From NCBI GenBank assembly GCA_027214385.1, contig JAPVXR010000017.1:1-64000 (forward strand): a stretch of 64,000 nt of DNA. The letters are read 5' to 3'. Below the pieces are notes generated by a model. That model was not told the DNA's origin, did not search any database, and was given only the letters and a program-made list of their open reading frames with translations. This stretch comes from Cryomorphaceae bacterium 1068. GTDB lineage: Bacteria > Bacteroidota > Bacteroidia > Flavobacteriales_D > Cryomorphaceae. Below are positions 1 through 9,229 of the stretch, in pieces (within the stretch, counting starts at the first letter, position 1; each line of letters begins with the position of its first letter). The translations under genes were made by a program, and so were the position numbers.

Positions 1-3000
1 ACATCAATGATTGCATCAGCAGGGCAGTCCGCTCCGTCTGAAGTAAAGAATGTCATCGGTGGTTCTTCGCAGTTAGGATCTTTTACAGGCGCTTCATCAT
101 CAGCAATTGTGATCTGTTGATCACAGCTAGATGTGTTGCCGCATGCATCAGTCGCTGTCCAGGTTCTGGTGAATACTTCCGGACAACTGCCCGTAATTGC
201 ACCATCTTCGAATGAAATGTCAATTACATCATTGCAGTCATCTTCTGCAGTCGCCATACCCAATGCTGCAGGACTTGTATCGTCGTTGCAACTTACCACA
301 GCATCTGCCGGGCAGGTGATATCAGGACCTGTTGTGTCTGTAATCGTTGTTGTTTGTGTTGCTACTGTGAAATTACCGCAATCATCTGTCGCGATACATG
401 TACTAACTGAGGTACTTTCACATTGTGTAATCAATGAAGGACCACAATTCAAATTGAAATTAAGGTCACAGCTCTGATTAGTCCTTACGTATGATTCCCC
501 ATCATATTGGATAGAACCAGTGTACTTCATCCATCCGGAAATACCGAAAGTTTCAGTAAACACATTGGCACTTTGCCCTACCTGGAAACCATAATTGTAA
601 TTCGGAGGATCATGAGTCAAAGTCAGGTAGCTTCCTGCATAGTCTCGGATACCGGCCATCACGTTTGACTTAGTATCGTCCATCTCGTAGTACAACCAAT
701 CCAAATAATTAGTGCCGGCAATACCTTCATCTTTGTAATCTCTGCCGAGGCCTGACCATTCTGTCCAGTCGTATCCTCCTCTGAGCCAAATGCTGAACTG
801 CCATGCCAATTGATCATTGCCAACTGAAGCGAGTGTTCCGTAGAAGTGAACCGTCCCATCATCGAAACGAGTGTAAGTTCCCTCTTCTAGGGTGAAGAGT
901 TTACTTCCCGAACCTGAAGTACCCGGCATATTAGGGAACCATCCTGAACGAGGAGAAGATTCCTGCGGACGGTCCATATCAAAAGGAGTGCATGGCCCAC
1001 TCACTTCCAATGACTGTGTGCCTTCAAAGCACTCAACGGTAGGCATAGAACAATTGTCTGTAGCCGTAAGTGTTGCTCCTGAAACATCGTCAGAACAATC
1101 TGCCGTTAATTCTTCCTCATAAGGATCAAATACTGGCGAATCAGTGTCTGTGACAGTTATTACTTGATCACAGCTTGATGAATTGCCACATGCATCGGTA
1201 GCTGTCCATGTTCTTGTAATTACTTCAGGACAAGTACCTGAAGCTACATCTGATGAACTTACCACTACTTCCTGACCACAGTCATCGGTAGCTGTGGCTG
1301 TGCCAGTCGCAGTGGGACTTGTATCGCCTCCGCAATCTACAACCACATCAGCAGGACAAGCAATAGCAGGTGCTGTGTTGTCTGTAATATTTAGGATGGT
1401 TGCTACCGCTTCTGATGCATTGCCACAATCATCCTCTGCCACAAACGTGCAGATTAATGTTGCTAGGGCATCGCAAGAGTCGCTCAACATTACTTCAATA
1501 TCTACTTCTACCCAGTCGCTGCCGCTGCAGTCATCATCTGTTCCCAATGGAACCAATCCATTGCTCACAAACAACGCGCGCGCTGATTGCAGGAACGCCT
1601 GACGCTCATCCTGTGTTAATGTATTATTCGCAAAGCCTGTCGCGTCATCTAAACTGATGTCGCTGCAAGTGATGTCGCCTTCCAGATCTGCTGGCATTAA
1701 TAATGTAGGAGCGGTTGTGTCAACTACGGTTATTAATTGGTCGCAAGAGACAACATTATCGTATTCATCAAGTACAGTCCACGTTCTTGTGATGACTGTT
1801 TCACATCCGTTCACGCTAATGTCATCTTCGAAGAAAATGGCAACATCTAATGGACATTCTGTTGTTGGTCTATCCGCAGTAGCCTCTCCCAAAAAGTCAG
1901 GTGAAGTATCAGCAGAACAATCAACGGTTGTATCGGAAGGGCAAGTAATGACAGGCGGATTTTCAAAGCAAACAATGTTTGGCGGAGGAGGACATAAATT
2001 GATTGAGTTCACGTCGCCATGACCATCAACTGCATTCCCTTGGAAAACACCGTCAGTAAAAAACCAAGTAGAAAGTCCGAACTGTGCATTTTTGTCGTTT
2101 GCACCTAAACCGACTTGTAGACCAAAATTGTAATCTGCAGGTTTGTGCTCAACCGTCACATAAGAACCTATAGTAGAAGGTGAGCAACCGGAAAGGCTAC
2201 TAACTCTATTGGGGTTAAAAATGTAGAAGTCCCAATTTACTTCATTACCGTTGATATTCGAAGGATTTCCCTTTATACCTCTTCCCAAACCAGACCAAGT
2301 TGCAAAGTCTGCTTTGTCCGAAAACCAAAAATCAACGCAAAGAACCAATGACGGATCATTTTGATTTTGAATCTCTCCATAAAGTCGGGCTTCTCCTCCT
2401 GCGAGTTCCGCAAAGTAAACACCAAAAGGTGCAGGCACCCAATTACTCCCAGCTGCAACACCAGGAAGCCATAGTACATGACTGCCTGCGGCGTACTGCT
2501 CTAATGGACAATTTGTAAGAATCTCGCTACAACCTGTATTCAGGTTTAGATCTCCGTGTCCACTAACCGGGTTACCAAGAACGGTTCCGTTAGTGAAGAA
2601 CCAAACAGAAGCACCATCTTCAGCATTTTTGCTATTCGCGGCTGTTCCTATTTGAAGTCCAAATTCGAAATCGGCTGGCATGTGCGTAACTGTCAAAGAC
2701 GAACCAGCTAAACCATCTACACCAGTTAGAGTATTGGACTCGCTAGCATCAAAAATGAAATAGTCCCAATCAAGATAATTGGAACCCGCGAGACTTGCTT
2801 CATCTTTATAATTTCCTCCACCTGCACTCCAGGTGGTCCAATCAGAACCACCCGTGTAGTGGAAGTCGATATCCCACACTAAGGTTTCATCAGTTTTGTT
2901 CCGAACTCGACCTTTTATTCTAGCGGTTCCGTCTGAAAACAATTCCAGCGTACCCGGGGCATCTGGAAAGAATTCATATTTATTGTCAGAAATACCGGGA

Positions 3001-3203
3001 ACATTCGCCAAATGCAATGCATGGCCGTTGCTTGCATCTGAAAATTCGGTGATGCTGCAAACTTTGACTAATTCCGGTTCAACGGATTGCGCCTGAATAT
3101 TTGCCGACAAGAATACAGCAGCAATCAGGGGTAAGAAAAATACAGAAAGGTAGCTACAGCAACGCGTAGCGACCCTAAACAAATTGGGTAGAGAAGTTCT
3201 CAT
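1..3203 (-). CDS. Large Cys-rich secreted protein with HYR-like repeats, partial (C-terminus outside window)
   Basis: The frame is open from an ATG at 3203 to the left edge (1067 codons visible), so the C-terminus, where a T9SS sorting domain would be expected, is missing. Residues 1-39 look like a signal peptide ending in a QAQ-type site. Three copies of an unnamed domain of about 155-165 residues follow, at roughly nucleotides 3060-2545, 2515-1990 and 1010-485. Each contains a TW(S/T) motif, a D/N-W-DYF-like stretch, an LT(V/L)-H-P motif and a FG-LQ/FQVG stretch. Copies 1-2 are adjacent. Between copies 2 and 3, and after copy 3, lie Cys-rich hyalin-like (HYR) units with ITCPAD...DC, TRTWTATDACGN and SSCDQ-ITV motifs. 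HYR units are Ig-like adhesion modules in other proteins. I infer an exported adhesive or matrix protein; I do not recognise the 155-residue domain and no enzymatic domain is visible. Confidence 0.85.
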   Translation of the reverse strand, partial: MRTSLPNLFRVATRCCSYLSVFFLPLIAAVFLSANIQAQSVEPELVKVCSITEFSDASNGHALHLANVPGISDNKYEFFPDAPGTLELFSDGTARIKGRVRNKTDETLVWDIDFHYTGGSDWTTWSAGGGNYKDEASLAGSNYLDWDYFIFDASESNTLTGVDGLAGSSLTVTHMPADFEFGLQIGTAANSKNAEDGASVWFFTNGTVLGNPVSGHGDLNLNTGCSEILTNCPLEQYAAGSHVLWLPGVAAGSNWVPAPFGVYFAELAGGEARLYGEIQNQNDPSLVLCVDFWFSDKADFATWSGLGRGIKGNPSNINGNEVNWDFYIFNPNRVSSLSGCSPSTIGSYVTVEHKPADYNFGLQVGLGANDKNAQFGLSTWFFTDGVFQGNAVDGHGDVNSINLCPPPPNIVCFENPPVITCPSDTTVDCSADTSPDFLGEATADRPTTECPLDVAIFFEDDISVNGCETVITRTWTVLDEYDNVVSCDQLITVVDTTAPTLLMPADLEGDITCSDISLDDATGFANNTLTQDERQAFLQSARALFVSNGLVPLGTDDDCSGSDWVEVDIEVMLSDSCDALATLICTFVAEDDCGNASEAVATILNITDNTAPAIACPADVVVDCGGDTSPTATGTATATDDCGQEVVVSSSDVASGTCPEVITRTWTATDACGNSSSCDQVITVTDTDSPVFDPYEEELTADCSDDVSGATLTATDNCSMPTVECFEGTQSLEVSGPCTPFDMDRPQESSPRSGWFPNMPGTSGSGSKLFTLEEGTYTRFDDGTVHFYGTLASVGNDQLAWQFSIWLRGGYDWTEWSGLGRDYKDEGIAGTNYLDWLYYEMDDTKSNVMAGIRDYAGSYLTLTHDPPNYNYGFQVGQSANVFTETFGISGWMKYTGSIQYDGESYVRTNQSCDLNFNLNCGPSLITQCESTSVSTCIATDDCGNFTVATQTTTITDTTGPDITCPADAVVSCNDDTSPAALGMATAEDDCNDVIDISFEDGAITGSCPEVFTRTWTATDACGNTSSCDQQITIADDEAPVKDPNCEEPPMTFFTSDGADCPADAIID

Positions 3204-3297
3204 ACGGTTAAAAGATTGGTTTTGGTAATTATTAAAGCACTTAGAATATTGACAGCCAACTTTCGATGAACTTAAATATTCAACAAACAAATGCCTC

Positions 3298-3330
3298 CAA
3301 ATATAGGACAAAATCATTTTCAATTCCAAA
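3298..3330 (-). promoter_or_regulatory. Bacteroidota-type promoter for the large surface protein
   Basis: On the minus strand a TTTG element (3330-3327) lies 21 bases before TATATTTG (3305-3298), matching the Bacteroidota -33 TTTG / -7 TAnnTTTG consensus. The start site would fall near 3291, giving a leader of about 88 bases before the ATG at 3203. Assigned by consensus and spacing only. Confidence 0.55.
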
Positions 3331-3379
3331 ATTGACTCTGATTTCACAGAAAAATATTTCTGGAATATCGCCACAGAAC

Positions 3380-3408
3380 AAAAAAAACCCGCATTCAACG
3401 AATGCGGG
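3380..3408 (-). terminator. Rho-independent terminator after the tRNA
   Basis: A perfect 9-bp stem (CCCGCATTC/GAATGCGGG) with a 3-base loop is followed on the minus strand by eight T residues. It starts 10 bases beyond the 3' end of the tRNA and so closes a single-gene tRNA transcript. Confidence 0.9.
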
Positions 3409-3417
3409 TAATTTATG

Positions 3418-3491
3418 TGGGCCCAGAAGGACTTGAACCTTCGACCTTCAGATTATGAGTCTGCTGCTCTAACCAGCTGAGCTATGGGCCC
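3418..3491 (-). tRNA. tRNA with anticodon CAU (Met elongator, or Ile2 if lysidinylated)
   Basis: A 74-base cloverleaf on the minus strand: 7-bp acceptor (GGGCCCA/TGGGCCC), D stem GCTC/GAGC, anticodon loop CTCATAA with a CAGA/TCTG stem whose outermost pair is a G-A mismatch, a 5-base variable loop, and T arm GAAGG-TTCAAGT-CCTTC. The discriminator base is A and no CCA is encoded, as is common in this phylum. CAU can be elongator Met or Ile2 (lysidine-modified); sequence reading alone does not settle which. It is not initiator Met, because the first acceptor pair is formed. Confidence 0.93.
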
Positions 3492-3502
3492 TGAAAAGAG
3501 GG

Positions 3503-3533
3503 CAAAACTAAGTGATCGAACTTTCTCTTGCAA
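3503..3533 (-). promoter_or_regulatory. Promoter of the tRNA gene
   Basis: Minus-strand TTG (3533-3531), a 20-base spacer and TAGTTTTG (3510-3503) fit the Bacteroidota promoter. Transcription would begin a few bases upstream of the mature tRNA end at 3491, implying a very short 5' leader for RNase P. Confidence 0.65.
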
Positions 3534-3558
3534 CCATGAAGTACGAATAAATATCTCA

Positions 3559-3566
3559 TACCTTTG
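3559..3566 (+). promoter_or_regulatory. Possible -7 element of the fructosamine-kinase gene
   Basis: TACCTTTG matches the TAnnTTTG element 45 bases before the start codon at 3612, but there is no well-placed TTTG upstream. Weak call. Confidence 0.3.
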
Positions 3567-3611
3567 AAAGTGATAGTAGAATTCAATCCCATTCAATCTT
3601 AAAGAATCATT

Positions 3612-4499
3612 TTGAGCGTACTAAATCAAAATCTTTCAGACGATTGGCAAAAAGCCATCGAAACTTCAAGAGGAAAACCAGCTGAAATTCTAAGGGTAAG
3701 TATTGTAGGTGGCGGAAGTATTAATGATGCTCGTCGGCTCGAAACTTCAGAAGGAGCCTATTTTGCAAAAATCAATAGCGCCGAGGAGTATCCCGGTATG
3801 TTCGAAGCAGAATCATCGGGACTGCGATTCTTGAAAGAACACTGCGCATTCAGAATTCCAATTCCTATTGCTACTGGAGTAACAGAAGATATCCAGTGGA
3901 TTCTGATGGAGAATATTAACAGCATCAATCGAAAGTCCGACTTTTGGGAAGAGTTTGGAAGAAAACTAGCTGATATGCACAAACACAGTGCTGATTATTT
4001 CGGTTTAAATCAGGACAATTATTTAGGGAGTCTAATCCAACGCAATGACAAGCGTGACAAATGGGAAGACTTCTTTAGTGACATGAGGATAAGACCTCAG
4101 CTTGAAATGGCTAAGGACAATAGACTGGCCACTTCAGAATTCTTAAGACTCTTTGACAAAATGCTAAGTCGGGTTGAAAGGTACTTCCCTAAAGAAGCTC
4201 CTGCTGCATTGCACGGAGACTTATGGACAGGAAATTTCATGACTGACTCAGAGGGGGAGGCGGTAATATTCGACCCGGCAGTTTACTACGGTCACAGAGA
4301 AATGGATTTAGGCATGAGTAAATTATTCGGCGGTTTTGATAAACGCTTTTATGACGCTTATAATGAGGTTTATCCTTTGGAGCCTGGTTGGGAAGAACGG
4401 ATTCATGTCGCCAATTTGTATCCTCTCTTGGCTCACGTAAATCTCTTTGGCGGAAGCTATACAGGACAAGTAATCCAAATTCTTAGAAAGCACATCTAG
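3612..4499 (+). CDS. Fructosamine kinase family protein (putative protein deglycation kinase)
   Basis: 295 residues, the usual length for the fructosamine-3-kinase / YniA family of aminoglycoside-kinase-like enzymes. These phosphorylate sugar adducts on glycated amines so that the adducts fall off. Visible signatures are an ATP-binding lysine context FAKI (Lys53), the catalytic loop HGDLWTGN at 201-208, and VIFDPAVYYGHREMDL, which carries the metal-binding Asp and the family-typical YYGHRE. Translation starts at a TTG (3612): a stop codon lies at 3600-3602 and no ATG comes between. The gene converges on the pdeM gene with no overlap. Substrate is inferred from the family only. Confidence 0.88.
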   Translation: MSVLNQNLSDDWQKAIETSRGKPAEILRVSIVGGGSINDARRLETSEGAYFAKINSAEEYPGMFEAESSGLRFLKEHCAFRIPIPIATGVTEDIQWILMENINSINRKSDFWEEFGRKLADMHKHSADYFGLNQDNYLGSLIQRNDKRDKWEDFFSDMRIRPQLEMAKDNRLATSEFLRLFDKMLSRVERYFPKEAPAALHGDLWTGNFMTDSEGEAVIFDPAVYYGHREMDLGMSKLFGGFDKRFYDAYNEVYPLEPGWEERIHVANLYPLLAHVNLFGGSYTGQVIQILRKHI

Positions 4500-5125
4500 A
4501 ATACGCGCATTGTTTCGTTTTCGGCAGGTACGAATACGGCATCGCCTTCCGCCGGCTTGAGTGTAAATGATCCTGTAAAGTCTCCAAACGAAGGCAGTAT
4601 TCCGTAGTCTTTTCCAAAAAAATAGCACGGGACTCTCAATGACTGCCTCCCCATACCCCTTAGTCTTATTGATGGATGAATGTGCCCATGAATATTATAA
4701 AAATCACTCTCTTCTCTATCGTGTGTAAATAAAAATGGTCCGGATGACATTCTGTCCACTAGTGATATATTGGCAGCTTCGAAAGCTTGATCCGAAAGTA
4801 TGTCGTGGTTTCCTTTAACTAAGGTCATCTTAATATTGGAGTAGGCATTTCTGAAATCCACAAACTGATCCCAGGCTTTATTGAGTTTGCTGTGAGACAA
4901 GTCGCCCAGGAAGATGATTTGCTTGGGTTGAGTTTTTAAAACCAAGCCTGAAAGGCGCCAAAGGTTATTTCGCTCGGCCATTCCCGGAACAGGAATTCCG
5001 TTTTTTCGAAAATGACTCACTTTGCCAATATGAGCATCAGCCACAATAAGCATTTTCTTCTCTTCCCAAAAAATTGCTCTTTCAGGAAGGAGGCTGAGTT
5101 TGGTTTTTTGAATTTCGTAGACCAT
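4496..5125 (-). CDS. pdeM: Ligase-associated DNA damage response endonuclease PdeM
   Basis: A 209-residue calcineurin-like metallophosphoesterase. Metal-binding motifs appear in order: ADAH (29-32), GDLSHSK (74-80), GNHD (105-108), THD (134-136) and GHIHP (147-151). It belongs to the small bacterial nuclease family found with an Lhr-type helicase, an MBL-fold exonuclease and an ATP-dependent ligase. The start at 5125 is chosen because its ATG overlaps the helicase stop codon by one base (TAATG), indicating translational coupling. An upstream in-frame start at 5221 would run through the helicase gene. The 3' end overlaps the convergent kinase gene by 4 bases. The exonuclease and ligase partners are at 16162-18776. 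Confidence 0.9.
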   Translation of the reverse strand: MVYEIQKTKLSLLPERAIFWEEKKMLIVADAHIGKVSHFRKNGIPVPGMAERNNLWRLSGLVLKTQPKQIIFLGDLSHSKLNKAWDQFVDFRNAYSNIKMTLVKGNHDILSDQAFEAANISLVDRMSSGPFLFTHDREESDFYNIHGHIHPSIRLRGMGRQSLRVPCYFFGKDYGILPSFGDFTGSFTLKPAEGDAVFVPAENETMRVF

Positions 5126-7569
5126 TATAACTCGAGTTGCAAGGTCATTTTTTTGATGCGATCTTCCAATTTCTCTGAAGACATACGCTCTCTTAATCGA
5201 TCTACTAAGATTGGAAAACAAAAAGGAGTCGGCTTTTTGGGATAGGTCACGCGAATTTCTTGTGTAGCAATTCGCTTTAAAGCGGATCGAAGACGGACTT
5301 CCTCAATTTGAAACTCCATCACTTCCGAGAACGCTTGCTTCAATAAAAGGTTATTAGGTTCGTAATCTCTGAACACGTCAAAAAACAGCTGCGACGACGA
5401 TTGAAGGTGTTTGTCCTTTTGATAATGCCCGGGAAACCCTTTGAACACCAAGCCCGAAATTCCCGCAATGTCGCGGAAGCGCCTTCGGGCCATTTCGCTT
5501 TGATTGAGGCTGGCTGTAATATCTTCACTCAGATGGTCCGGTGAGAAAATATTCGAATCGATTCCATCTTCAATCGGTATATCTTGATCCGACAAAAGCT
5601 CAAATCCATAATCGTTTAGCGCAATGCTGAAGCTAAATGGTTTGAACAGAGAAAGTCGATAAGCCAGTAGAGAGGCCAAACCCTCGTGAACGAATCTTCC
5701 CTCGAAAGGATAAACGAAAATGTGGTAACCTTCGCGGGAATGGAGTTTTTCGATCAGAAGTTGCTTTGCGTCGGGAACTATGGAGTGTGATTTTTGCGCT
5801 TCCACTATAGGGCGCACAGCCCTTAACTCTGCAGAATCAAATTGATCGTTGGCAATCTTACCTATCTGAATCCTAAGATTTTCAGAAAGCATGGAAGAGA
5901 GTGGCATTCGTCCACCCTGCCAACTGGGTACAGCTCCTTTCTTGTTCTTACTGAGTTTTACGTGCACCGTCATCTCTTTTACGCGAATGAGTTCCAAAGG
6001 CCTTCCGGCAAACCAAAACGTATCTCCTGGGCTAAGTCTTGAAATGAACCACTCCTCGATAGACCCGAGTCTGCCACCCGACTGAAACTTAACCATCAGC
6101 ATAGCATCGCTTACGATAGCCCCGATGGAAAGTCGGTGCCTCATAGACATACGTCGATTGTTGACCTTATGAAGTCCGTCCTCCATCACCTCAACTTTCG
6201 AAAACTCATCGTATGCCTCAAGCGAAGAACCTCCTTTGGTGATAAAATTCAATGCCCAAGACCACTCGTCGTCAGAGAGGCTTTCGTAAGAAAAAGTCGA
6301 CCTGATTTCATGCAGAATGTCTTTTGGCCTAAAGCCATCCGAAACAGCTAAAGTGATAAGATACTGAACCAAGACATCGAAACTTCGAATGTATGGCATC
6401 CGATCTTCCAAATCATCTTTTTCAATAGCCGACTTAAGCGCTTCGCACTCGATCAGCTGAAGCGCATTGGTAGGGAGGAAATAGATGACCGATCGCTCGC
6501 CGGGTGAGTGTCCGCTCCGACCAGCTCGCTGAACAAAACGGGATACTCCTTTTGGGCTACCAATTTGAATAATCGTTTCTACGGGACGAAAATCAACACC
6601 CAAGTCAAGGGAACTGGTGCAAACGACGCATTTTAATTTTCCTTCGTGCAGAGCATCTTCGACCCAATCACGTAACTCCCTGCTGATGGAGCCGTGGTGC
6701 ATGGCAATCAATCCAGCGAGCTCAGGCTTAATGCTGAGCAGGTGTTGATACCATATTTCAGCTTGAGCGCGTGTATTGGTAAAAATAAGTGTGGTTCTGC
6801 TCTTTTCGAGAATGGGGAGAACGCTCTCGGCCAGCTTCACTCCCAAATGACCTGCCCAGGGATACTTTTCTATCTCATCAGGGATAATGGGGATGATTTC
6901 GATTTTCTTCTTGATCTCCGATTTGATGAAGCGCAATTTCTTGGTGCCAAAATCAGTTCCAAACAGGACCTCCATGGCTTGCTCCATATTACCAATGGTA
7001 GCCGAAATACCCCATATACAAGGATCTGCGATGGTCTTTAATCTGGAAAGTGCCAGCTCCAAAAGCACCGCTCTTTTTGAACCCATTAATTCGTGCCACT
7101 CATCAGCCACGACAAAGCGCAACGAACCAAAGTAATCGGCATATCCCTTCGAAGCCATCAACAGATGCATACTCTCCGGGGTGGTGATCAGAACATCGGG
7201 AGGCGTGCGCTTTTGTTTTACCCGATCAGCAGTTGAAGTATCTCCTGTTCGAATGGCTATTTGCCAAGGAAGCTCGAGATCATCACAAAATGTTTGACAG
7301 GCATTCTTTATATCTTTGGTAAGTGCGCGTATGGGAGTAACCCAAATTAACTTGAGGCCTTTCTTTTTCTTGAGCTTCCCTTCTTTTTCGGCTTTTAGGT
7401 ATTCTAAAACCACTCCTGCAAAAAGTGCATAAGTCTTTCCGCTGCCAGTGGGAGCATTGAGCAGACCCGATTCTCGATTGAGGCAGGCTTGCCAAGAATC
7501 TTTTTGAAATTGAAAAGGCTTCCACCCTTTCGAGTCAAACCAGGCTTCGGCTACTTTGAGCTCGCTCAT
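5125..7569 (-). CDS. Ligase-associated DEXH-box DNA helicase (Lhr family)
   Basis: 814 residues, the typical length for the bacterial Lhr-type helicase that travels with PdeM, exonuclease and ligase genes. Superfamily 2 motifs are clear: Walker A GSGKT (42-46), motif Ia TPIRAL, DEWH Walker B (156-159), SATIGN (189-194), an FTNTRAQAE motif IV region (about 263-271) and QRAGRSGH motif VI (347-354). The C-terminal 400 residues form the Lhr winged-helix and beta-sheet region. It lies 6 bases from the aldo-keto reductase stop-to-start junction and is coupled to pdeM by a 1-base overlap. Expected to act as a 3'-5' translocase in DNA repair; the exact substrate is not deducible. Confidence 0.92.
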   Translation of the reverse strand: MSELKVAEAWFDSKGWKPFQFQKDSWQACLNRESGLLNAPTGSGKTYALFAGVVLEYLKAEKEGKLKKKKGLKLIWVTPIRALTKDIKNACQTFCDDLELPWQIAIRTGDTSTADRVKQKRTPPDVLITTPESMHLLMASKGYADYFGSLRFVVADEWHELMGSKRAVLLELALSRLKTIADPCIWGISATIGNMEQAMEVLFGTDFGTKKLRFIKSEIKKKIEIIPIIPDEIEKYPWAGHLGVKLAESVLPILEKSRTTLIFTNTRAQAEIWYQHLLSIKPELAGLIAMHHGSISRELRDWVEDALHEGKLKCVVCTSSLDLGVDFRPVETIIQIGSPKGVSRFVQRAGRSGHSPGERSVIYFLPTNALQLIECEALKSAIEKDDLEDRMPYIRSFDVLVQYLITLAVSDGFRPKDILHEIRSTFSYESLSDDEWSWALNFITKGGSSLEAYDEFSKVEVMEDGLHKVNNRRMSMRHRLSIGAIVSDAMLMVKFQSGGRLGSIEEWFISRLSPGDTFWFAGRPLELIRVKEMTVHVKLSKNKKGAVPSWQGGRMPLSSMLSENLRIQIGKIANDQFDSAELRAVRPIVEAQKSHSIVPDAKQLLIEKLHSREGYHIFVYPFEGRFVHEGLASLLAYRLSLFKPFSFSIALNDYGFELLSDQDIPIEDGIDSNIFSPDHLSEDITASLNQSEMARRRFRDIAGISGLVFKGFPGHYQKDKHLQSSSQLFFDVFRDYEPNNLLLKQAFSEVMEFQIEEVRLRSALKRIATQEIRVTYPKKPTPFCFPILVDRLRERMSSEKLEDRIKKMTLQLEL

Positions 7570-7575
7570 TAAAAT

Positions 7576-8559
7576 TTAGAACTGAGGGTGATTCGGCTTG
7601 TTATCCAGAATTGCTTCAATCCGTTCCATGACATCTTCCGTGAGCTTTGGTGTCACCTCAACAGCTTTTAGGTTTTCTTCTAGCTGTGAAGTTTTGCTCG
7701 CGCCAAGAATAACAGTACTAACGTTTTCATTCTTCAAGCACCAAGCCAAAGCAAGATGTGGCATTGCTACTCCAAGATCACCCGCCAGTAACGTGAGCTT
7801 CTGAACTTTACTCAATGTCTGCTCAATGAGTAATTTTTCATTCAGCCATGAAAGCTCCGCCCTTTTCAAACGAGTCTCTCCTTCCTTTCCGCTGTTGTAT
7901 TTCCCGGTAAGGACACCTGAGGCCAGCGGACTCCAAACCGTAGTACCCAGTCCAACCGTTTTGTAAATCTGAGAAAACTCCACTTCTACTTTTTCTCGAA
8001 CGAGCATATTGTACTGTGGTTGCTCCATGGTAGGGCCAATCAGGTTGTACTGCTTGGCCACCATATGGGCCTCCATGATTTCTTGAGCGCTCCACTCGCT
8101 GGTGCCCCAGTAGAGAATTTTTCCCTGATTAATCAGGTTGTGCATTGACCAAACGGTCTCTTCTATCGGAGTTTCTTTGTCGGGTCTATGGCAAAAAAAC
8201 AGATCTAAATAGTCCACATGAAGTCGTCTCAGTGCATCGTGGCAAGCTTCCGTAATGTGCTTCCTATTCAAGCCTTTTTGCGTGGGTAATTGACCGCCTG
8301 ATCCAAAAAAAACCTTACTCGAAACGCTGTAGGTATCTCGCGGCCACTGCATCTTCTTGAGAATATTTCCCATTACGATTTCTGACTTTCCTGCGGCATA
8401 TACCTCAGCATTGTCAAAGAAATTGACACCTGCATCATAAGCCATTTTCATGAGTTCTTCTGAGGTGTCATCTCCTATCTGATTTCCGAAAGTGACCCAC
8501 GAACCAAAGGAAAGTTCGCTTACTTTTAGACCCGATTTACCAAGTCGTCTATATTCCAT
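7576..8559 (-). CDS. Aldo/keto reductase, potassium-channel beta-subunit-like (AKR6 type)
   Basis: 327 residues, a full-length NADPH-dependent TIM-barrel reductase. The catalytic tetrad is visible as Asp49, Tyr54 (DNAEVY), Lys82 (SSKVF) and His124 (FFCHRP). The closest named groups are the voltage-gated potassium channel beta-subunit-like and YghZ-type reductases (an N-terminal RRLG-SGL motif and a C-terminal LGASK-SQLEENL cofactor motif). Substrate unknown. It is upstream of the helicase on the same strand with a 6-base gap, so it may share a transcript with the repair genes, and it is divergent from the sigma-factor gene. Confidence 0.9.
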   Translation of the reverse strand: MEYRRLGKSGLKVSELSFGSWVTFGNQIGDDTSEELMKMAYDAGVNFFDNAEVYAAGKSEIVMGNILKKMQWPRDTYSVSSKVFFGSGGQLPTQKGLNRKHITEACHDALRRLHVDYLDLFFCHRPDKETPIEETVWSMHNLINQGKILYWGTSEWSAQEIMEAHMVAKQYNLIGPTMEQPQYNMLVREKVEVEFSQIYKTVGLGTTVWSPLASGVLTGKYNSGKEGETRLKRAELSWLNEKLLIEQTLSKVQKLTLLAGDLGVAMPHLALAWCLKNENVSTVILGASKTSQLEENLKAVEVTPKLTEDVMERIEAILDNKPNHPQF

Positions 8560-8689
8560 TTTCTAAGAATTTGGTTTATTTGATAACGAGAACAGTGGCA
8601 CGGTGTTTAGGATACTCCGATATTGCTCTCTGAAAAACGCTTTTTAAGTAAGGTATTCATTTTATTGCAGTCTAAAGGAAGTTTCAATT

Positions 8690-9226
8690 TTGGGATTATT
8701 CAAAAAATCTGAATCAGAAAGTAAGAAGGAGATTCTGACTGCTCGGGAATTCGAGGAAGTGTTTGATTTGTATTACAAGCAGGTTCGGAATTTTCTATAT
8801 TACAAAACATCTCAGTCAGAACTATCTGAAGATGTGGCACAAGACGCGTTCGTAAAGCTATGGGAAACCCGCGAAAAGATTGACAAGTCTTCGCTCAAAG
8901 CCTATCTTTTTACAATAGCGAATAACCTCATGATCAATAAGCTCAAAAGAGAGCAATTGAAGTTCAAATTCTTGAATTATGTTGAAGAAAGAAACGATCA
9001 TGAGACGCCTCAGTACCTGATAGAAATGCAAGAGTTTGACAAAAAACTTCAGGTGGTTTTAGCCAAAATTCCTGATGGTGCTCGCGAGGTATTTTTAATG
9101 AATAGAATTGACGGTTTGAAATACCGCGAAATTGCCGAAATTCTCGGATTGAGCATGAAGGCGGTAGAAAAGAGGATGTCGAGAGCACTAGCCATTTTGA
9201 GGGATGAGCTCGACCGAAAAGTTTAG
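8690..9226 (+). CDS. ECF RNA polymerase sigma factor (FecI-like)
   Basis: 178 residues with sigma region 2 (DLYYKQVRNFLYYKT, then LSEDVAQDAFVKLWE) and region 4 (YREIAEILGLSMKAVEKRMSRAL helix-turn-helix), the standard two-domain ECF layout. The start is a TTG at 8690 preceded by AAAGGAAG. It begins an operon: the FecR-type regulator follows after 3 bases, then a TonB receptor. In such systems the receptor senses a ligand outside the cell, FecR relays the signal across the inner membrane, and the sigma factor drives receptor operon expression. No TAnnTTTG promoter is visible upstream, consistent with, but not proof of, autoregulation. Confidence 0.92.
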   Translation: MGLFKKSESESKKEILTAREFEEVFDLYYKQVRNFLYYKTSQSELSEDVAQDAFVKLWETREKIDKSSLKAYLFTIANNLMINKLKREQLKFKFLNYVEERNDHETPQYLIEMQEFDKKLQVVLAKIPDGAREVFLMNRIDGLKYREIAEILGLSMKAVEKRMSRALAILRDELDRKV

Positions 9227-9229
9227 AGT

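Noticed and set aside
133-2022. Several plus-strand frames rich in Ser, Val and Thr
   Set aside because: They are antisense to the repeat-rich surface protein; the repeated DNA gives repeated antisense frames with the same composition.
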